This document shows, piece after piece, positions 16,961 through 26,115 of a DNA stretch of 64,000 nucleotides (within the stretch, counting starts at the first letter, position 1; each line of letters starts with the position of its first letter). Both the position numbers and the translations under genes were made by a program. The notes beneath the pieces were generated by a model that was not told where the DNA came from, searched no databases, and saw only the letters and a program-made list of their open reading frames with translations. This DNA is from Pseudomonas svalbardensis (lineage in GTDB: Bacteria > Pseudomonadota > Gammaproteobacteria > Pseudomonadales > Pseudomonadaceae): NCBI RefSeq assembly GCF_030053115.1, contig NZ_CP125619.1, positions 2,925,501 through 2,989,500 of the forward strand, written 5' to 3'.

Positions 16961-18802
16961 TTACTCCGTGCCCGCAGGGTCGGCTTGCAGTTTGGTTTCG
17001 ACTTCTACCGCAGGTTTGGCATCGGGCTTGACCCACCAGGTGTTAATGCCGATGTCGTACTTGGGGGAGATTTTCGGATGACCGATGTGGTTCCAGTACG
17101 CCACGCGCCAGGTTTTGATGTGCCAGTTGGGGATCACGTAATAACCCCATTGCAGCACGCGGTCCAGCGCGCGTGCATGGGCCACCAGGCTTTTGCGTGA
17201 ATCGGCGTTGATCAGTTGCTCGACCAATTGGTCCACCACCGGGTCTTTCAGGCCCATGGAATTGCGGCTGCCGGGTTTGTCGGCGGCGTCAGACATCCAG
17301 AATTCACGCTGTTCATTGCCCGGTGAATTGGACTGCGGGAAGCTGCCGACAATCATGTCGAAGTCCCGTGAACGCACGCGGTTGATGTACTGCGAGACGT
17401 CGACCCGGCGGATCACCAGGTCAATCCCCAAGTCGCTCATGTTGCGCTTGAACGGCAGCAGCACCCGCTCGAATTCGGTCTGGGCCAATAGAAACTCGAT
17501 GGTCACCGGTTTGCCATTGGCGTCGACCATCTTGTCATCGACGATCCGCCAGCCCGCCTCTTGCAGCAGTTGATAGGCTTTGCGCTGCTGGGTGCGGATC
17601 ATCCCGCTGGCGTCGGTCACCGGGTTCTGGAACGCCTCGCTGAACACCTGCTCGGGAATCTTGCCGCGGAACGGGTCGAGGATCGCCAGTTGATCGGCGT
17701 CCGGCAGGCCGCTGGCAGCCATTTCCGAGTTCTCGAAGTAACTGCGGGTGCGCACGTAGGCGCCGTTGAACAGTTGCTTGTTGGTCCATTCGAAATCCAG
17801 CAACAGGGTCAAGGCCTGGCGCACGCGCACATCCTGGAACACCGGGCGGCGCAGGTTGAATACAAAGCCTTGCATGCCAGTGGGGTTGCCGTTCGGGATC
17901 TGCTCCTTGATCAACCGGCCCTCGGTGACGGCCGGAATGTTGTAGGCGTTGGCCCAGTTCTTGGCTGCCATTTCGAGCCAGTAATCGAACTGCCCGGCCT
18001 TGAGTGCTTCCAAGGCCACGGTGTTGTCGCGGTAGTAGTCGGTGGTCATCACGTCGAAGTTGTAGAACCCGCGGTTGGCCGGCAGGTCCTTGGCCCAGTA
18101 ATCCTTGACCCGCTCATAACGCACCGAGCGCCCGGCCTTGACTTCGCTGACCTTGTACGGACCGCTGCCCAACGGTATTTCCAGGTTGCCCTTGTTGAAA
18201 TCGCGAGTCGCCCACCAATGCTTGGGCAACACCGGCAACTGGCCGAGGATCAGTGGCAGTTCACGGTTGTTGTTGTGTTTGAACTTGAACAGCACCGTCA
18301 GCGGACCTTCAGCGACCACTTCCTCGACATCGCTGTAGTAACCGCGGAACAGCGGCGCGCCGTCCTTGATCAGGGTCTGGAAGCTGAACACCACGTCCTC
18401 GGCGCGCATCGGATGCCCGTCGTGGAAGCGCGCTTCGGGGCGCAGGTAGAAACGCACCCAACTGTTGTCCGGGGCTTTTTCGATCTTGCCGGCGACCAGG
18501 CCGTACTCGGTGAACGGTTCATCCAGGCCCTGTTTGGCCAGGGTGTCGTAGATCATGCTGATGTCGTCGGCCGCGACACCCTTGTTGATGAAGGGGTTGA
18601 GGCTGTCAAAGCCACCGAACCCGGCCTGGCGGAAGATCCCGCCCTTGGGCGCGTCGGGGTTCACGTAATCGAAATGTTTGAAATCGGCCGGGTATTTCGG
18701 CGGCTCGTTGTACAGGGTCAGGGCATGTTGCGGGGCGGCATAGGCCAGCCCGGCGAACAACAGACCGCTGGCCTGCAAGAGCAGGGCACGTACAGGTTTC
18801 AT
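16961..18802 (-). CDS. Periplasmic peptide-binding protein, YejA type (second copy)
   Basis: Extracytoplasmic solute receptor of the SBP_bac_5 family, 613 residues, delivering peptides to YejB/YejE. A signal peptide (MKPVRALLLQASGLLFAGLA, cleaved near AYA-AP) fixes the start at ATG 18802. The mature part has the family motifs HALTLYNEPPKYPADFKHFD, YVNPDAPKGG and VRFYLRPEARFHDG. It overlaps the upstream paralogue by 4 bases (ATGA), so both are made from one message. The long reading from 18940 is rejected because it has no signal peptide. Confidence 0.92.
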   Translation of the reverse strand: MKPVRALLLQASGLLFAGLAYAAPQHALTLYNEPPKYPADFKHFDYVNPDAPKGGIFRQAGFGGFDSLNPFINKGVAADDISMIYDTLAKQGLDEPFTEYGLVAGKIEKAPDNSWVRFYLRPEARFHDGHPMRAEDVVFSFQTLIKDGAPLFRGYYSDVEEVVAEGPLTVLFKFKHNNNRELPLILGQLPVLPKHWWATRDFNKGNLEIPLGSGPYKVSEVKAGRSVRYERVKDYWAKDLPANRGFYNFDVMTTDYYRDNTVALEALKAGQFDYWLEMAAKNWANAYNIPAVTEGRLIKEQIPNGNPTGMQGFVFNLRRPVFQDVRVRQALTLLLDFEWTNKQLFNGAYVRTRSYFENSEMAASGLPDADQLAILDPFRGKIPEQVFSEAFQNPVTDASGMIRTQQRKAYQLLQEAGWRIVDDKMVDANGKPVTIEFLLAQTEFERVLLPFKRNMSDLGIDLVIRRVDVSQYINRVRSRDFDMIVGSFPQSNSPGNEQREFWMSDAADKPGSRNSMGLKDPVVDQLVEQLINADSRKSLVAHARALDRVLQWGYYVIPNWHIKTWRVAYWNHIGHPKISPKYDIGINTWWVKPDAKPAVEVETKLQADPAGTE

Positions 18803-20631
18803 CGATCTTTCTCCGAAGATTTCAGCCACCACGCGCTCAGACCCAGGGTGTAGGGCGGCGTGGTGACGAAGGCGAACCGGTTGCGGTAGGCCAGGCGGTG
18901 ATAATTGAGATACCAGTTGGGAATGATGTAGTGCTGCCACAGCAGCACCCGGTCCAGGGCCTTGCCGGCGGCGACCTGTTCATCGCGGGTTTGGGCGGCG
19001 AGCAATTGTTCGAGTAAATGGTCGACCACCGGATTGGCGATGCCGGCGTAGTTTTTGCTGCCCTTGACCCCGACCTGGCTGGAATGGAAGTACTGCCATT
19101 GTTCCAGCCCCGGACTGAGCGTCTGGTTGAGGGTCATCAGGATCATGTCGAAATCGAACTGATCGAGGCGTTGCTTGTACTGGGCGCGATCGACTGTGCG
19201 CAGCCGCGCATCGATGCCGATGCTGGCGAGGTTCTCGACGTAAGGCTGAAGGATGCGTTCCAGGTTCGGGTTGACCAGCAGGATCTCCAAACGCAACGGT
19301 TGGCCGATGGTGTTCTGTAGCCGTTGACCGTTGAGCTTCCAGCCGGCCTCGGCAAGCAGGCCCAGGGCCTTGCGCATGGTTTCCCGGGGGATGCCGCGCC
19401 CTTGGGTCTGCGGCAGGCTGAACGGCTCGGTGAAGAGCTTGGCGGGCAAGTGCTCGCGATACGGCGTGAGCATCAGCCATTCGTGGCCGACCGGAAGGCC
19501 CGTCGCGGAGAACTCGCTGTTGGGGTAGTAGCTCATGGCGCGTTTATAGGCGCCGCTGAACAGCGTGCGGTTGGTCCACTCGAAGTCGAACATCAGTCCC
19601 AGCGCTTCACGGACCTTGGTCTCGGAGAAGGTCGGGCGTCGGGAGTTCATGAACAGACCCTGGCTCTGGGTCGGGATCTGATGCGGGATTTGCGCCTTGA
19701 TGACGTCGCCGCGTCGCACTGCCGGGAAGCTGTAGCCGTTTTCCCAGTTCTTCGCCTGATGCTCGATATAGATGTCGAATTCGCCGGCCTTGAAGGCTTC
19801 GAACGCGACGTCGCTGTCGCGGTAGAACTCGACTTCCATGCGGTCGAAGTTGTATTTGCCGCGATTGACCGGCAGGTCTTTGCCCCAGTAATCCTTGGCC
19901 CGTTCGAAAACGATCTGCCGTCCAGGCTCTACCGACGTGATGCGATACGGTCCGCTGCCCAGTGGCGGTTCGAAGGTGGTGGCCTTGAAGTCACGACCTT
20001 TCCAGTAATGCTGGGGCAGCACCGGCAATTCGCTCAGGCGCAGGATCAGCAACGGATTGCCGGCGCGCTTGAAGACGAAACGAATGCGCTGCGGATTGAG
20101 GATGTCGACCCGCGACACTTCCTGAAGGTTGGTGCGGTATTGCGGGTGGCCTTCCTTGAGCAGTAAGCGGTAGGAGAACGCCACGTCATAGGCGGTAATC
20201 GGTGTGCCATCGTGGAAACGCGCTTCGGGGCGCAGATTGAACACCACCCAGCTGCGGTCTTCGCTGTATTCCACCGATTGTGCGATCAGGCCATAGCTGG
20301 AGGTTGGCTCATCGCCGGACGGCGCGTACTGGCCGGTGCCGACCATCAGCGGTTCATTGAGCTCGTTGATGCCGTATTGCAGGAAATTCGGCGTGGAAAC
20401 CGGACTTGAACCCTTGAATGTGTAGGGGTTGAGCGTATCGAAGGTGCCAAACGCCATCACCCGCAACGTACCGCCCTTGGGCGCTTGCGGGTTGACCCAG
20501 TCGAAATGGGTAAATCTGGCCGGGTACTTGAGCGTGCCGAACTGCGCATAACCATGGCTTTCGCTGATCGTCGCGCTTGCGGGAGAGCTCAAGGCCAGGC
20601 TGATCAGGAGCAGGAGGAGGGGACGCTTCAA
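18799..20631 (-). CDS. Periplasmic peptide-binding protein, YejA type (first copy)
   Basis: First gene of the importer operon, 610 residues, paralogous to the next gene (shared YPARFTHFDWVNPQAPKGG against YPADFKHFDYVNPDAPKGG, and RPEARFHDG). The signal peptide is MKRPLLLLLISLALSSPASA. Having two YejA-type receptors with one permease pair suggests the system accepts two ligand classes, or that one copy is the main receptor and the other has diverged. The promoter should lie in the 297-base upstream gap, which otherwise contains only the inverted repeat at 20742-20874 and the mltD terminator. Confidence 0.92.
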   Translation of the reverse strand: MKRPLLLLLISLALSSPASATISESHGYAQFGTLKYPARFTHFDWVNPQAPKGGTLRVMAFGTFDTLNPYTFKGSSPVSTPNFLQYGINELNEPLMVGTGQYAPSGDEPTSSYGLIAQSVEYSEDRSWVVFNLRPEARFHDGTPITAYDVAFSYRLLLKEGHPQYRTNLQEVSRVDILNPQRIRFVFKRAGNPLLILRLSELPVLPQHYWKGRDFKATTFEPPLGSGPYRITSVEPGRQIVFERAKDYWGKDLPVNRGKYNFDRMEVEFYRDSDVAFEAFKAGEFDIYIEHQAKNWENGYSFPAVRRGDVIKAQIPHQIPTQSQGLFMNSRRPTFSETKVREALGLMFDFEWTNRTLFSGAYKRAMSYYPNSEFSATGLPVGHEWLMLTPYREHLPAKLFTEPFSLPQTQGRGIPRETMRKALGLLAEAGWKLNGQRLQNTIGQPLRLEILLVNPNLERILQPYVENLASIGIDARLRTVDRAQYKQRLDQFDFDMILMTLNQTLSPGLEQWQYFHSSQVGVKGSKNYAGIANPVVDHLLEQLLAAQTRDEQVAAGKALDRVLLWQHYIIPNWYLNYHRLAYRNRFAFVTTPPYTLGLSAWWLKSSEKDR

Positions 20632-20741
20632 GTCAGGGATCCGATCCAGGCGGCTTGGGCTTTGTGGCCCGTACAGTAACAGCTTGTATCGACAGGAAAA
20701 AGACGGGGCTTAATGCGGCGTTAATTGCGCAAGCACACCCC

Positions 20742-20874
20742 TGTAGCAGCTGGCGAAGCCTGCGTTCGACTGCGAAGCGGTTGCAAAACCTGAGTTCGCG
20801 GTCTTCCTGAAACACCGAACCGTCTGAATTAACGACTGCTTCGCAGCCGAACGCAGGCTTCGCCAGCTGCTACA
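20742..20874. repeat. Long inverted repeat (CAGCTGGCGAAGCCTGCGTTCG family)
   Basis: Arms 20742-20778 and 20838-20874 are inverted copies with one mismatch in 37 bases, starting TGTAGCAGCTGGCGAAGCC. It is related to the pair at 4026-4170 (shared TGTAGCAGCTG head and CGTTCG). It lies between the convergent-free ends of mltD and the peptide importer. Confidence 0.8.
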
Positions 20875-20896
20875 AGGGGTTGGTTAAACCCTTGGC

Positions 20897-20924
20897 CAAA
20901 AAAAAGCCCCTGAAATCAGGGGCT
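20897..20924 (-). terminator. Intrinsic terminator of mltD
   Basis: On the minus strand, AGCCCCTGA-TT-TCAGGGGCT (20905-20924) is followed by a run of eight or more T residues. It starts a few bases after the mltD stop. Confidence 0.9.
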
Positions 20925-20928
20925 CCTT

Positions 20929-22371
20929 TTAGCGTGGGGAAGCCACCGTCAGCATCTGGCCAGGCTTCAGCGCTTGGCCAACACGTGGGTTCCAGCGCTT
21001 GAGGTGCTGCATTTCAACGTTGAAACGCTTGGCTACCATGTACAGCGAATCGCCTTGCTTGACCTTGTATTTGGTCTGCGGCTTCTGTTTGTCAGCTTTG
21101 CTGTTCGCGGCTACGACAGTGTTGACGCGTCCGGAAGAGCGCTTGGTGGTGTCCTGCATGACCAGTGTCTGGCCAACCTTGAGGTTTTTGCCGGTCAGCT
21201 TGTTCCAGCGCTGCAGGTCCTTGATGTCGACCTTGTTGGCCTTGGCGATGGTACCGAGGTTGTCGCCGCGTTTAACGCGGTAAGCGCGTTTGAGACTGGC
21301 GAGTTCGGAGTCGTCTGAGCCTTCGAACACCGGCTTGAGCGGCTTCTTGCTGATCAACTCTTCAGGACGCATGGTCGACAGGCTGGCGGTCAGCAGTTGC
21401 GCCTTGGACGTTGGCACCAGCAAATGCTGGGGGCCATCGATGGTGGTGCGCTGCTTGAAGGCCGGGTTGAGCTGGAACAGTTCGTCTTCGTCGATGTTAG
21501 CCACCGCGGCGACCTTGGACAGGTCCATGCGCTGGTTGATTTCGACGACCTGGAAGTACGGTTCGTTGGCGATCGGGTTCAGGTTTACGCCGTAGGCTTC
21601 AGGTGCCAGCACCACTTGCGACAGGGCCAGCAGCTTTGGCACGTAGGCCTGGGTTTCGGCCGGCAGCGGCAGGTTCCAGTAATCGGTCGGCAAGCCGAGC
21701 TTTTCGTTGCGCTCGATGGCCCGGCTGACCGTGCCTTCGCCGGCGTTGTACGCCGCCAGGGCCAGCAGCCAGTCGCCGTTGAACATGTCGTGCAGGCGGG
21801 TCAGGTAATCCATGGCCGCGGTGGTCGAGGCGGTGATATCGCGCCGGCCATCATAGAAACGGGTTTGACGCAGGTTGAAGTAACGCCCGGTGGAAGGGAT
21901 GAATTGCCACAAGCCAACCGCGTTGGCCCGGGAATAGGCCATCGGGTTGTAGGCGCTTTCAATCACCGGCAACAGCGCCAGTTCCAGCGGCATGTTGCGC
22001 TCTTCAAGGCGTTCGACGATGTAATGAATGTAGAGGCTGCCGCGTTCGCCGGCGTTTTCGAGGAAGGACGGGTTGCTGGCGAACCACAGGCGCTGTTGCT
22101 CGATGCGCGGGTTGACGCCCAGGCTGTCCTGCAACTGGAAGCCCTGGCGCATGCGCTCCCAGACATCTTGTGGAACTTGTGGAGTCGGTTTTTCGCTGAG
22201 CCAGATAGGCTTCTGCTTGGCTCGGGCGGCGATATTCGGAGTGTGTGTCGCTTCGGTCTGCGGCACATGGCTTGAGCAGCCCGCCAATGTGGCGGACACA
22301 GCCACCGCAATGGCTTGAGCCAGGCGGGTCAATGCGTCTGAATTGATGGCTTTACGAATAGATGACGACAT
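20929..22371 (-). CDS. mltD: Membrane-bound lytic murein transglycosylase D
   Basis: Cleaves the glycan strands of peptidoglycan, forming 1,6-anhydromuramyl ends; an outer-membrane lipoprotein. The 480-residue protein has a lipobox (ATLAGC, near residue 32), an SLT domain with the catalytic glutamate in LLPVIESAYNPMA and the motifs ANAVGLWQFIPSTGRYF and LLALAAYNAGEGTVSRAI. Two C-terminal LysM repeats start at YRVKRGDNLGTIAK and YKVKQGDSLYMVAK. I choose ATG 22371 because it gives the expected N-terminus; a TTG at 22395 is possible. It precedes gloB in the conserved E. coli-like order. Confidence 0.93.
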   Translation of the reverse strand: MSSSIRKAINSDALTRLAQAIAVAVSATLAGCSSHVPQTEATHTPNIAARAKQKPIWLSEKPTPQVPQDVWERMRQGFQLQDSLGVNPRIEQQRLWFASNPSFLENAGERGSLYIHYIVERLEERNMPLELALLPVIESAYNPMAYSRANAVGLWQFIPSTGRYFNLRQTRFYDGRRDITASTTAAMDYLTRLHDMFNGDWLLALAAYNAGEGTVSRAIERNEKLGLPTDYWNLPLPAETQAYVPKLLALSQVVLAPEAYGVNLNPIANEPYFQVVEINQRMDLSKVAAVANIDEDELFQLNPAFKQRTTIDGPQHLLVPTSKAQLLTASLSTMRPEELISKKPLKPVFEGSDDSELASLKRAYRVKRGDNLGTIAKANKVDIKDLQRWNKLTGKNLKVGQTLVMQDTTKRSSGRVNTVVAANSKADKQKPQTKYKVKQGDSLYMVAKRFNVEMQHLKRWNPRVGQALKPGQMLTVASPR

Positions 22372-22470
22372 TGGCTGGAAGTAAGTTCCGGGCAAAAATG
22401 TCGGGCGATTCTAGAAAGCGTACCCCCTGCGGTCAACCATTCAGAATTTTTGTACCATCAGGCAAGCTAC

Positions 22471-23238
22471 TTAGAACTTATCTTTCCAAGCACGCAGAGC
22501 AGCAAAAACCGCACTAGGAGCCCGGTTTTCGGTTCCATTCCGTTCGTCCACTTTTTCTTTAACAGATGTTTCGTCGACACGCAAAAACGGGTTGGTAAGC
22601 TTTTCAAGCGCCAGAGTAGAGGGCAGCGTCATGATTCCTGCTTCACGTTGTGCGGTGACTTTTTCCAGACGTGCGGCGGTGTCTGGATTGCCTGGTTCGA
22701 CCGCTGCGGCAAACTTCAGGTTGCTCAGGGTGTATTCGTGAGTGCAGTAGACCAGCGTATCTTCAGGCAGGGCGGCGAGGCGGGTCAGTGAGTTATGCAT
22801 TTGCTCCGGCGTTCCTTCGAACAAGCGCCCGCAACCCGCGGCGAACAGGGTGTCACCGCAGAACAGCAAACCATGATGGTAATAGGCGATATGCCCCAAG
22901 GTGTGGCCGGGGACGGCAATGACATCGAAGTCCCAGCCCAGCACGCTGACGCGGTCGTTGTTCTTGAGGGCCACGTCCCGGAGCGGGATGGTTTCGCTGG
23001 CCGGACCGTAGACTGTCGCGTTTGTCGCTTTTTTCAGCTGCTCGACGCCGCCGACGTGGTCATGATGATGGTGAGTGATCAAAATATCACTCAACACCCA
23101 ACCCGGATGCGCGGCGAGCCAGGCCTGCACCGGCGCGGCATCGCCCGGATCAACCACTGCGCAGCGCTGGGTGCGGTGGTCTTGTAATAACCAGATGTAG
23201 TTGTCGGTGAAGGCGGGCAGGGCACTGATCTGTATCAT
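22471..23238 (-). CDS. gloB: Hydroxyacylglutathione hydrolase (glyoxalase II)
   Basis: Hydrolyses S-D-lactoylglutathione to D-lactate and glutathione in methylglyoxal detoxification. The 255-residue metallo-beta-lactamase fold has the two-metal motif THHHHDH (residues 55-61), [10 protein letters not shown] and [17 protein letters not shown]. The C-terminal substrate-binding helices end [11 protein letters not shown] 23238 gives the family opening [14 protein letters not shown]; the longer reading from 23304 would overlap the divergent methyltransferase start. The two genes diverge from a 65-base shared promoter region. Confidence 0.95.
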   Translation of the reverse strand: MIQISALPAFTDNYIWLLQDHRTQRCAVVDPGDAAPVQAWLAAHPGWVLSDILITHHHHDHVGGVEQLKKATNATVYGPASETIPLRDVALKNNDRVSVLGWDFDVIAVPGHTLGHIAYYHHGLLFCGDTLFAAGCGRLFEGTPEQMHNSLTRLAALPEDTLVYCTHEYTLSNLKFAAAVEPGNPDTAARLEKVTAQREAGIMTLPSTLALEKLTNPFLRVDETSVKEKVDERNGTENRAPSAVFAALRAWKDKF

Positions 23239-23303
23239 CGTCGGATTCGCCAAGCGGAAAACAATGGCGCATCTTAGAACTTCCTGGCGCGTTGGAGAAT
23301 GCA

Positions 23304-24062
23304 ATGACCGATAAAGCGTTCGCTCAGGCTGATCCTGAGTGGCTGAAATTGATCAGCGCGGCCCGAGAATGGCTGTCTGGCCCCATCGGGCAATTTCTGC
23401 TGGATGAAGAACGTCGCATGCTCGAAGACGAGTTGGGACGGTTCTTCGGTGGCTACCTGGTGCATTACGGCCCGTCGGCCCAAACGCCGCCGTCGGCGCC
23501 GCAAGTCCAGCGCAATGTGCGGCTCGGCGCGCCGTTGCCGGGCGTCGAGATCGTCTGCGAGGAGCAGGCGTGGCCTTTGAGCGAGCATGCCGCCGATGTG
23601 GTGGTGTTGCAGCATGGGCTGGATTTCTGCCTGTCGCCCCACGGTTTGCTGCGTGAAGCGGCGAGCAGCGTGCGGCCCGGCGGGCATTTGGTGATCGTCG
23701 GCATAAACCCCTGGAGCACCTGGGGCTTGCGCCACGTTTTTGCTCACGACGCCTTGCGCAAGGCTCGCTGCATCTCCCCGTCGCGAGTCGGTGACTGGCT
23801 GAACCTGCTGGGCTTCGCGCTGGAGAAACGCCGCTTCGGGTGCTATCGTCCGCCGCTTGCGTCACCCGCCTGGCAGGCTCGCCTGGCCGGTTGGGAGCGC
23901 AAGGCCGGTGACTGGCAACTGTCGGGTGGCGGCTTCTATCTATTGGTTGCGCGCAAGATCGTGGTGGGCCTGCGGCCCGTCCGTCAGGAGCGGCGCGAAC
24001 CGATGGGCAAGCTGATTCCATTGCCGATGGCCAAGGTCAATCGTCGCCGCATCGATCCGTAA
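23304..24062 (+). CDS. SAM-dependent methyltransferase-like protein (YafS neighbourhood)
   Basis: A 252-residue protein in the position of E. coli yafS, between gloB and rnhA. The central part is methyltransferase-like: [39 protein letters not shown] and the C-terminal [11 protein letters not shown]. The glycine-rich SAM motif I is not evident at its expected place ([15 protein letters not shown]), which may mean altered cofactor binding. Start ATG 23304 follows TTGGAGAATGCA. The target is unknown. Confidence 0.75.
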   Translation: MTDKAFAQADPEWLKLISAAREWLSGPIGQFLLDEERRMLEDELGRFFGGYLVHYGPSAQTPPSAPQVQRNVRLGAPLPGVEIVCEEQAWPLSEHAADVVVLQHGLDFCLSPHGLLREAASSVRPGGHLVIVGINPWSTWGLRHVFAHDALRKARCISPSRVGDWLNLLGFALEKRRFGCYRPPLASPAWQARLAGWERKAGDWQLSGGGFYLLVARKIVVGLRPVRQERREPMGKLIPLPMAKVNRRRIDP

Positions 24063-24154
24063 TACACTTTTCATTTTCCCGGTCGGGCTTGCCCCGGCCT
24101 CGGGCATCGTCGATCACCGATCGGCGAGCCACCGCATTTTCTGGATAGATTGGC

Positions 24155-24607
24155 ATGAGCGATAGCGTAGAACTCTTCACCGACGGCGCCTGTAAAGGCA
24201 ATCCTGGCCCTGGCGGCTGGGGCGCTTTGCTGGTGTGCAAGGGCATAGAAAAAGAACTGTGGGGCGGCGAAGCCAACACCACCAACAACCGCATGGAGCT
24301 GATGGGCGCGATCCGCGGCCTTGAGGAACTCAAGCGCTCCTGCGACGTGCTGCTGGTCACCGACTCGCAGTACGTGATGAAAGGCATCAACGAGTGGATG
24401 GACAACTGGAAGAAGCGCGGCTGGAAAACCGCCGCGAAAGAACCGGTGAAAAACGCTGATCTGTGGAAGCTGCTGGATGAGCAGGTCAATCGCCACAACG
24501 TCACCTGGAAATGGGTGCGCGGGCACATCGGTCACCATGGTAACGAGCGGGCTGACCAATTGGCCAATCGTGGCGTGGATGAAGTGCGTGGTTACAAACA
24601 GGCCTGA
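24155..24607 (+). CDS. rnhA: Ribonuclease HI
   Basis: Cleaves RNA in RNA-DNA hybrids, removing R-loops and primers. The 150-residue protein keeps every E. coli catalytic residue at the same number: D10 ([12 protein letters not shown]), E48 (NNRMELMG), D70 (LVTDSQYV), H124 (GHIGHHGNE) and D134 (RADQLANRG). Unlike in E. coli, where rnhA and dnaQ diverge, here both point right and are separated by a REP element and a DUF2388 gene on the opposite strand. Confidence 0.97.
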   Translation: MSDSVELFTDGACKGNPGPGGWGALLVCKGIEKELWGGEANTTNNRMELMGAIRGLEELKRSCDVLLVTDSQYVMKGINEWMDNWKKRGWKTAAKEPVKNADLWKLLDEQVNRHNVTWKWVRGHIGHHGNERADQLANRGVDEVRGYKQA

Positions 24608-24639
24608 TTCAGTTTCTGCCAATACACCGCGTCGCGGCC

Positions 24640-24735
24640 ATCGCGAGCTTGCTCGCGATGAACGATGACGCGGTATTCCTGAAAGACTGCATCGCCTGCA
24701 TCGCCTGCATCGCGAGCAAGCTCGGCTCCTACAAG
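24640..24735. repeat. REP pair with an internal 9-bp triplication
   Basis: Arms 24644-24660 and 24708-24724 are inverted copies of CGAGCTTGCTCGCGATG, the family seen at 4287-4368; the left arm lacks the TGTAGGAGC head present on the right. Inside, CTGCATCGC is repeated three times in perfect tandem (24687-24713), the last copy running into the right arm. It occupies most of the rnhA to DUF2388 gap and is probably also their transcription end. Confidence 0.8.
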
Positions 24736-24739
24736 ACCT

Positions 24740-25042
24740 TTACAGCATCAATATGGCGGTGGCCAGTTGTTGGTCTGAGTACTTATCCATTACCTCCCCA
24801 CGAATCCGCTTAAACGCCGCCTCAATTCGCGCTCCGCGAATCTCCCCCTCACTCGCCACAAACGCCGCCGCATCATCCTTCGCCGCCAACACGATCTTGT
24901 CATCGCTGAACGACCCACTGGTGCCCTTGGTCGAGCTCAGCGTGAGGCTCACCGTAACATCGGTACTGATCACGAAACTGGTGGCCTGGGCCCCGGTACC
25001 CAGCAGGCAGGCACTCAGTAAAAGAAAACGTACGGTCTTCAT
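24740..25042 (-). CDS. DUF2388 family small exported protein
   Basis: A 100-residue protein with a signal peptide (MKTVRFLLLSACLLGTGAQA) followed by about 80 residues matching the DUF2388 family, which is largely confined to Pseudomonas: TSFVISTDVTVSLTLSSTKG, DDAAAFVASEGEIRGARIEA, then a C-terminal helix. Probably periplasmic, function unknown. ATG 25042 is chosen because it begins the signal peptide. The gene stands alone between rnhA and dnaQ on the opposite strand. Confidence 0.7.
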   Translation of the reverse strand: MKTVRFLLLSACLLGTGAQATSFVISTDVTVSLTLSSTKGTSGSFSDDKIVLAAKDDAAAFVASEGEIRGARIEAAFKRIRGEVMDKYSDQQLATAILML

Positions 25043-25229
25043 GACGAACTCAATCCATCGCAAGTAAGCAATGCACGCTAACAAGCCACCTGCCGCCAGA
25101 CTTTATGAACTTTGCTAATGATTGTTAAAAACTGCATGAGCGCAGGTCACTTGGCGTGGCGCGCTGGATCCCGCGGGCGTGTTAACATCGCCGCTTTTGC
25201 ACGAATGATCCGTTGAGAGCTGAGCACTG

Positions 25230-25988
25230 ATGGCCACCAGATCCGTTGTACTCGATACCGAAACCACCGGCATGCCGGTGACCGACGGCCACCGGATTAT
25301 CGAAATCGGTTGTGTCGAGTTGATCGGTCGGCGCCTGACGGGCCGGCATTTCCACGTTTACCTGCAACCGGACCGCGAGAGTGATGAAGGCGCCATTGGC
25401 GTCCACGGCATCACTAACGAATTTTTGGTCGGCAAGCCGCGCTTCACTGAAGTGGCCGATGAATTTTTTGAATTCATCAAGGGTGCGCAGTTGATCATCC
25501 ATAACGCGGCGTTCGACGTTGGCTTCATCAACAACGAGTTCGCCCTGATGGGCCAGCACGATCGTGCGGACATCACGCAGCACTGCTCGATCCTCGATAC
25601 CCTGATGATGGCCCGGGAACGTCACCCGGGGCAGCGCAACAGCCTCGACGCCTTGTGCAAACGCTATGGCGTCGACAACTCCGGTCGTGAACTGCACGGC
25701 GCTTTGCTCGACTCCGAGATCCTCGCCGACGTTTACCTGACCATGACGGGCGGCCAGACCAGCCTGTCCCTGGCTGGTAATGCTTCCGACGGCAATGGTT
25801 CCGGGGAAGGAGCGGACAATTCCGCCACCGAGATCCGCCGTCTGCCGGTCGATCGTCAACTGACGCGTATCATCCGTGCCAGCGAAGATGACCTGGCCCA
25901 ACACGTGGCACGCCTGGAAGCCATTGCCAAATCCGCCGGCGCCCCGTCGCTCTGGCAGCAACTGGCCGAGGCCAAGGCTCAGGCCTGA
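25230..25988 (+). CDS. dnaQ: DNA polymerase III epsilon subunit (proofreading exonuclease)
   Basis: 3'-5' exonuclease of the replicative polymerase core, 252 residues. ExoI carries D9 and E11 (VVLDTETTG), ExoII is HNAAFDVGFINNEF, and ExoIII is the HxxxxD of HGALLDSEILADVY. A likely clamp-binding motif, QTSLSL, follows the exonuclease domain, and the C-terminal tail should contact the alpha subunit. ATG 25230 follows the GAGAGCTGAG region. The 187-base upstream gap holds its promoter. Confidence 0.95.
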   Translation: MATRSVVLDTETTGMPVTDGHRIIEIGCVELIGRRLTGRHFHVYLQPDRESDEGAIGVHGITNEFLVGKPRFTEVADEFFEFIKGAQLIIHNAAFDVGFINNEFALMGQHDRADITQHCSILDTLMMARERHPGQRNSLDALCKRYGVDNSGRELHGALLDSEILADVYLTMTGGQTSLSLAGNASDGNGSGEGADNSATEIRRLPVDRQLTRIIRASEDDLAQHVARLEAIAKSAGAPSLWQQLAEAKAQA

Positions 25989-26115
25989 TTTGCTGGCCAC
26001 ATGATGGTGCATCCGTTGACCCACATCAGGGCATCGCGCTCGCCACAAGCGCTCGAACCCTCTACCCTGAGGTGATTGGCGGACCACGGTCTGCCGCCTC
26101 AGGACACTGAGCCTC

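Noticed and set aside
24740..25042. Toxin or antitoxin reading for the DUF2388 gene
   Set aside because: Signal peptide and DUF2388-like pattern; no partner gene.
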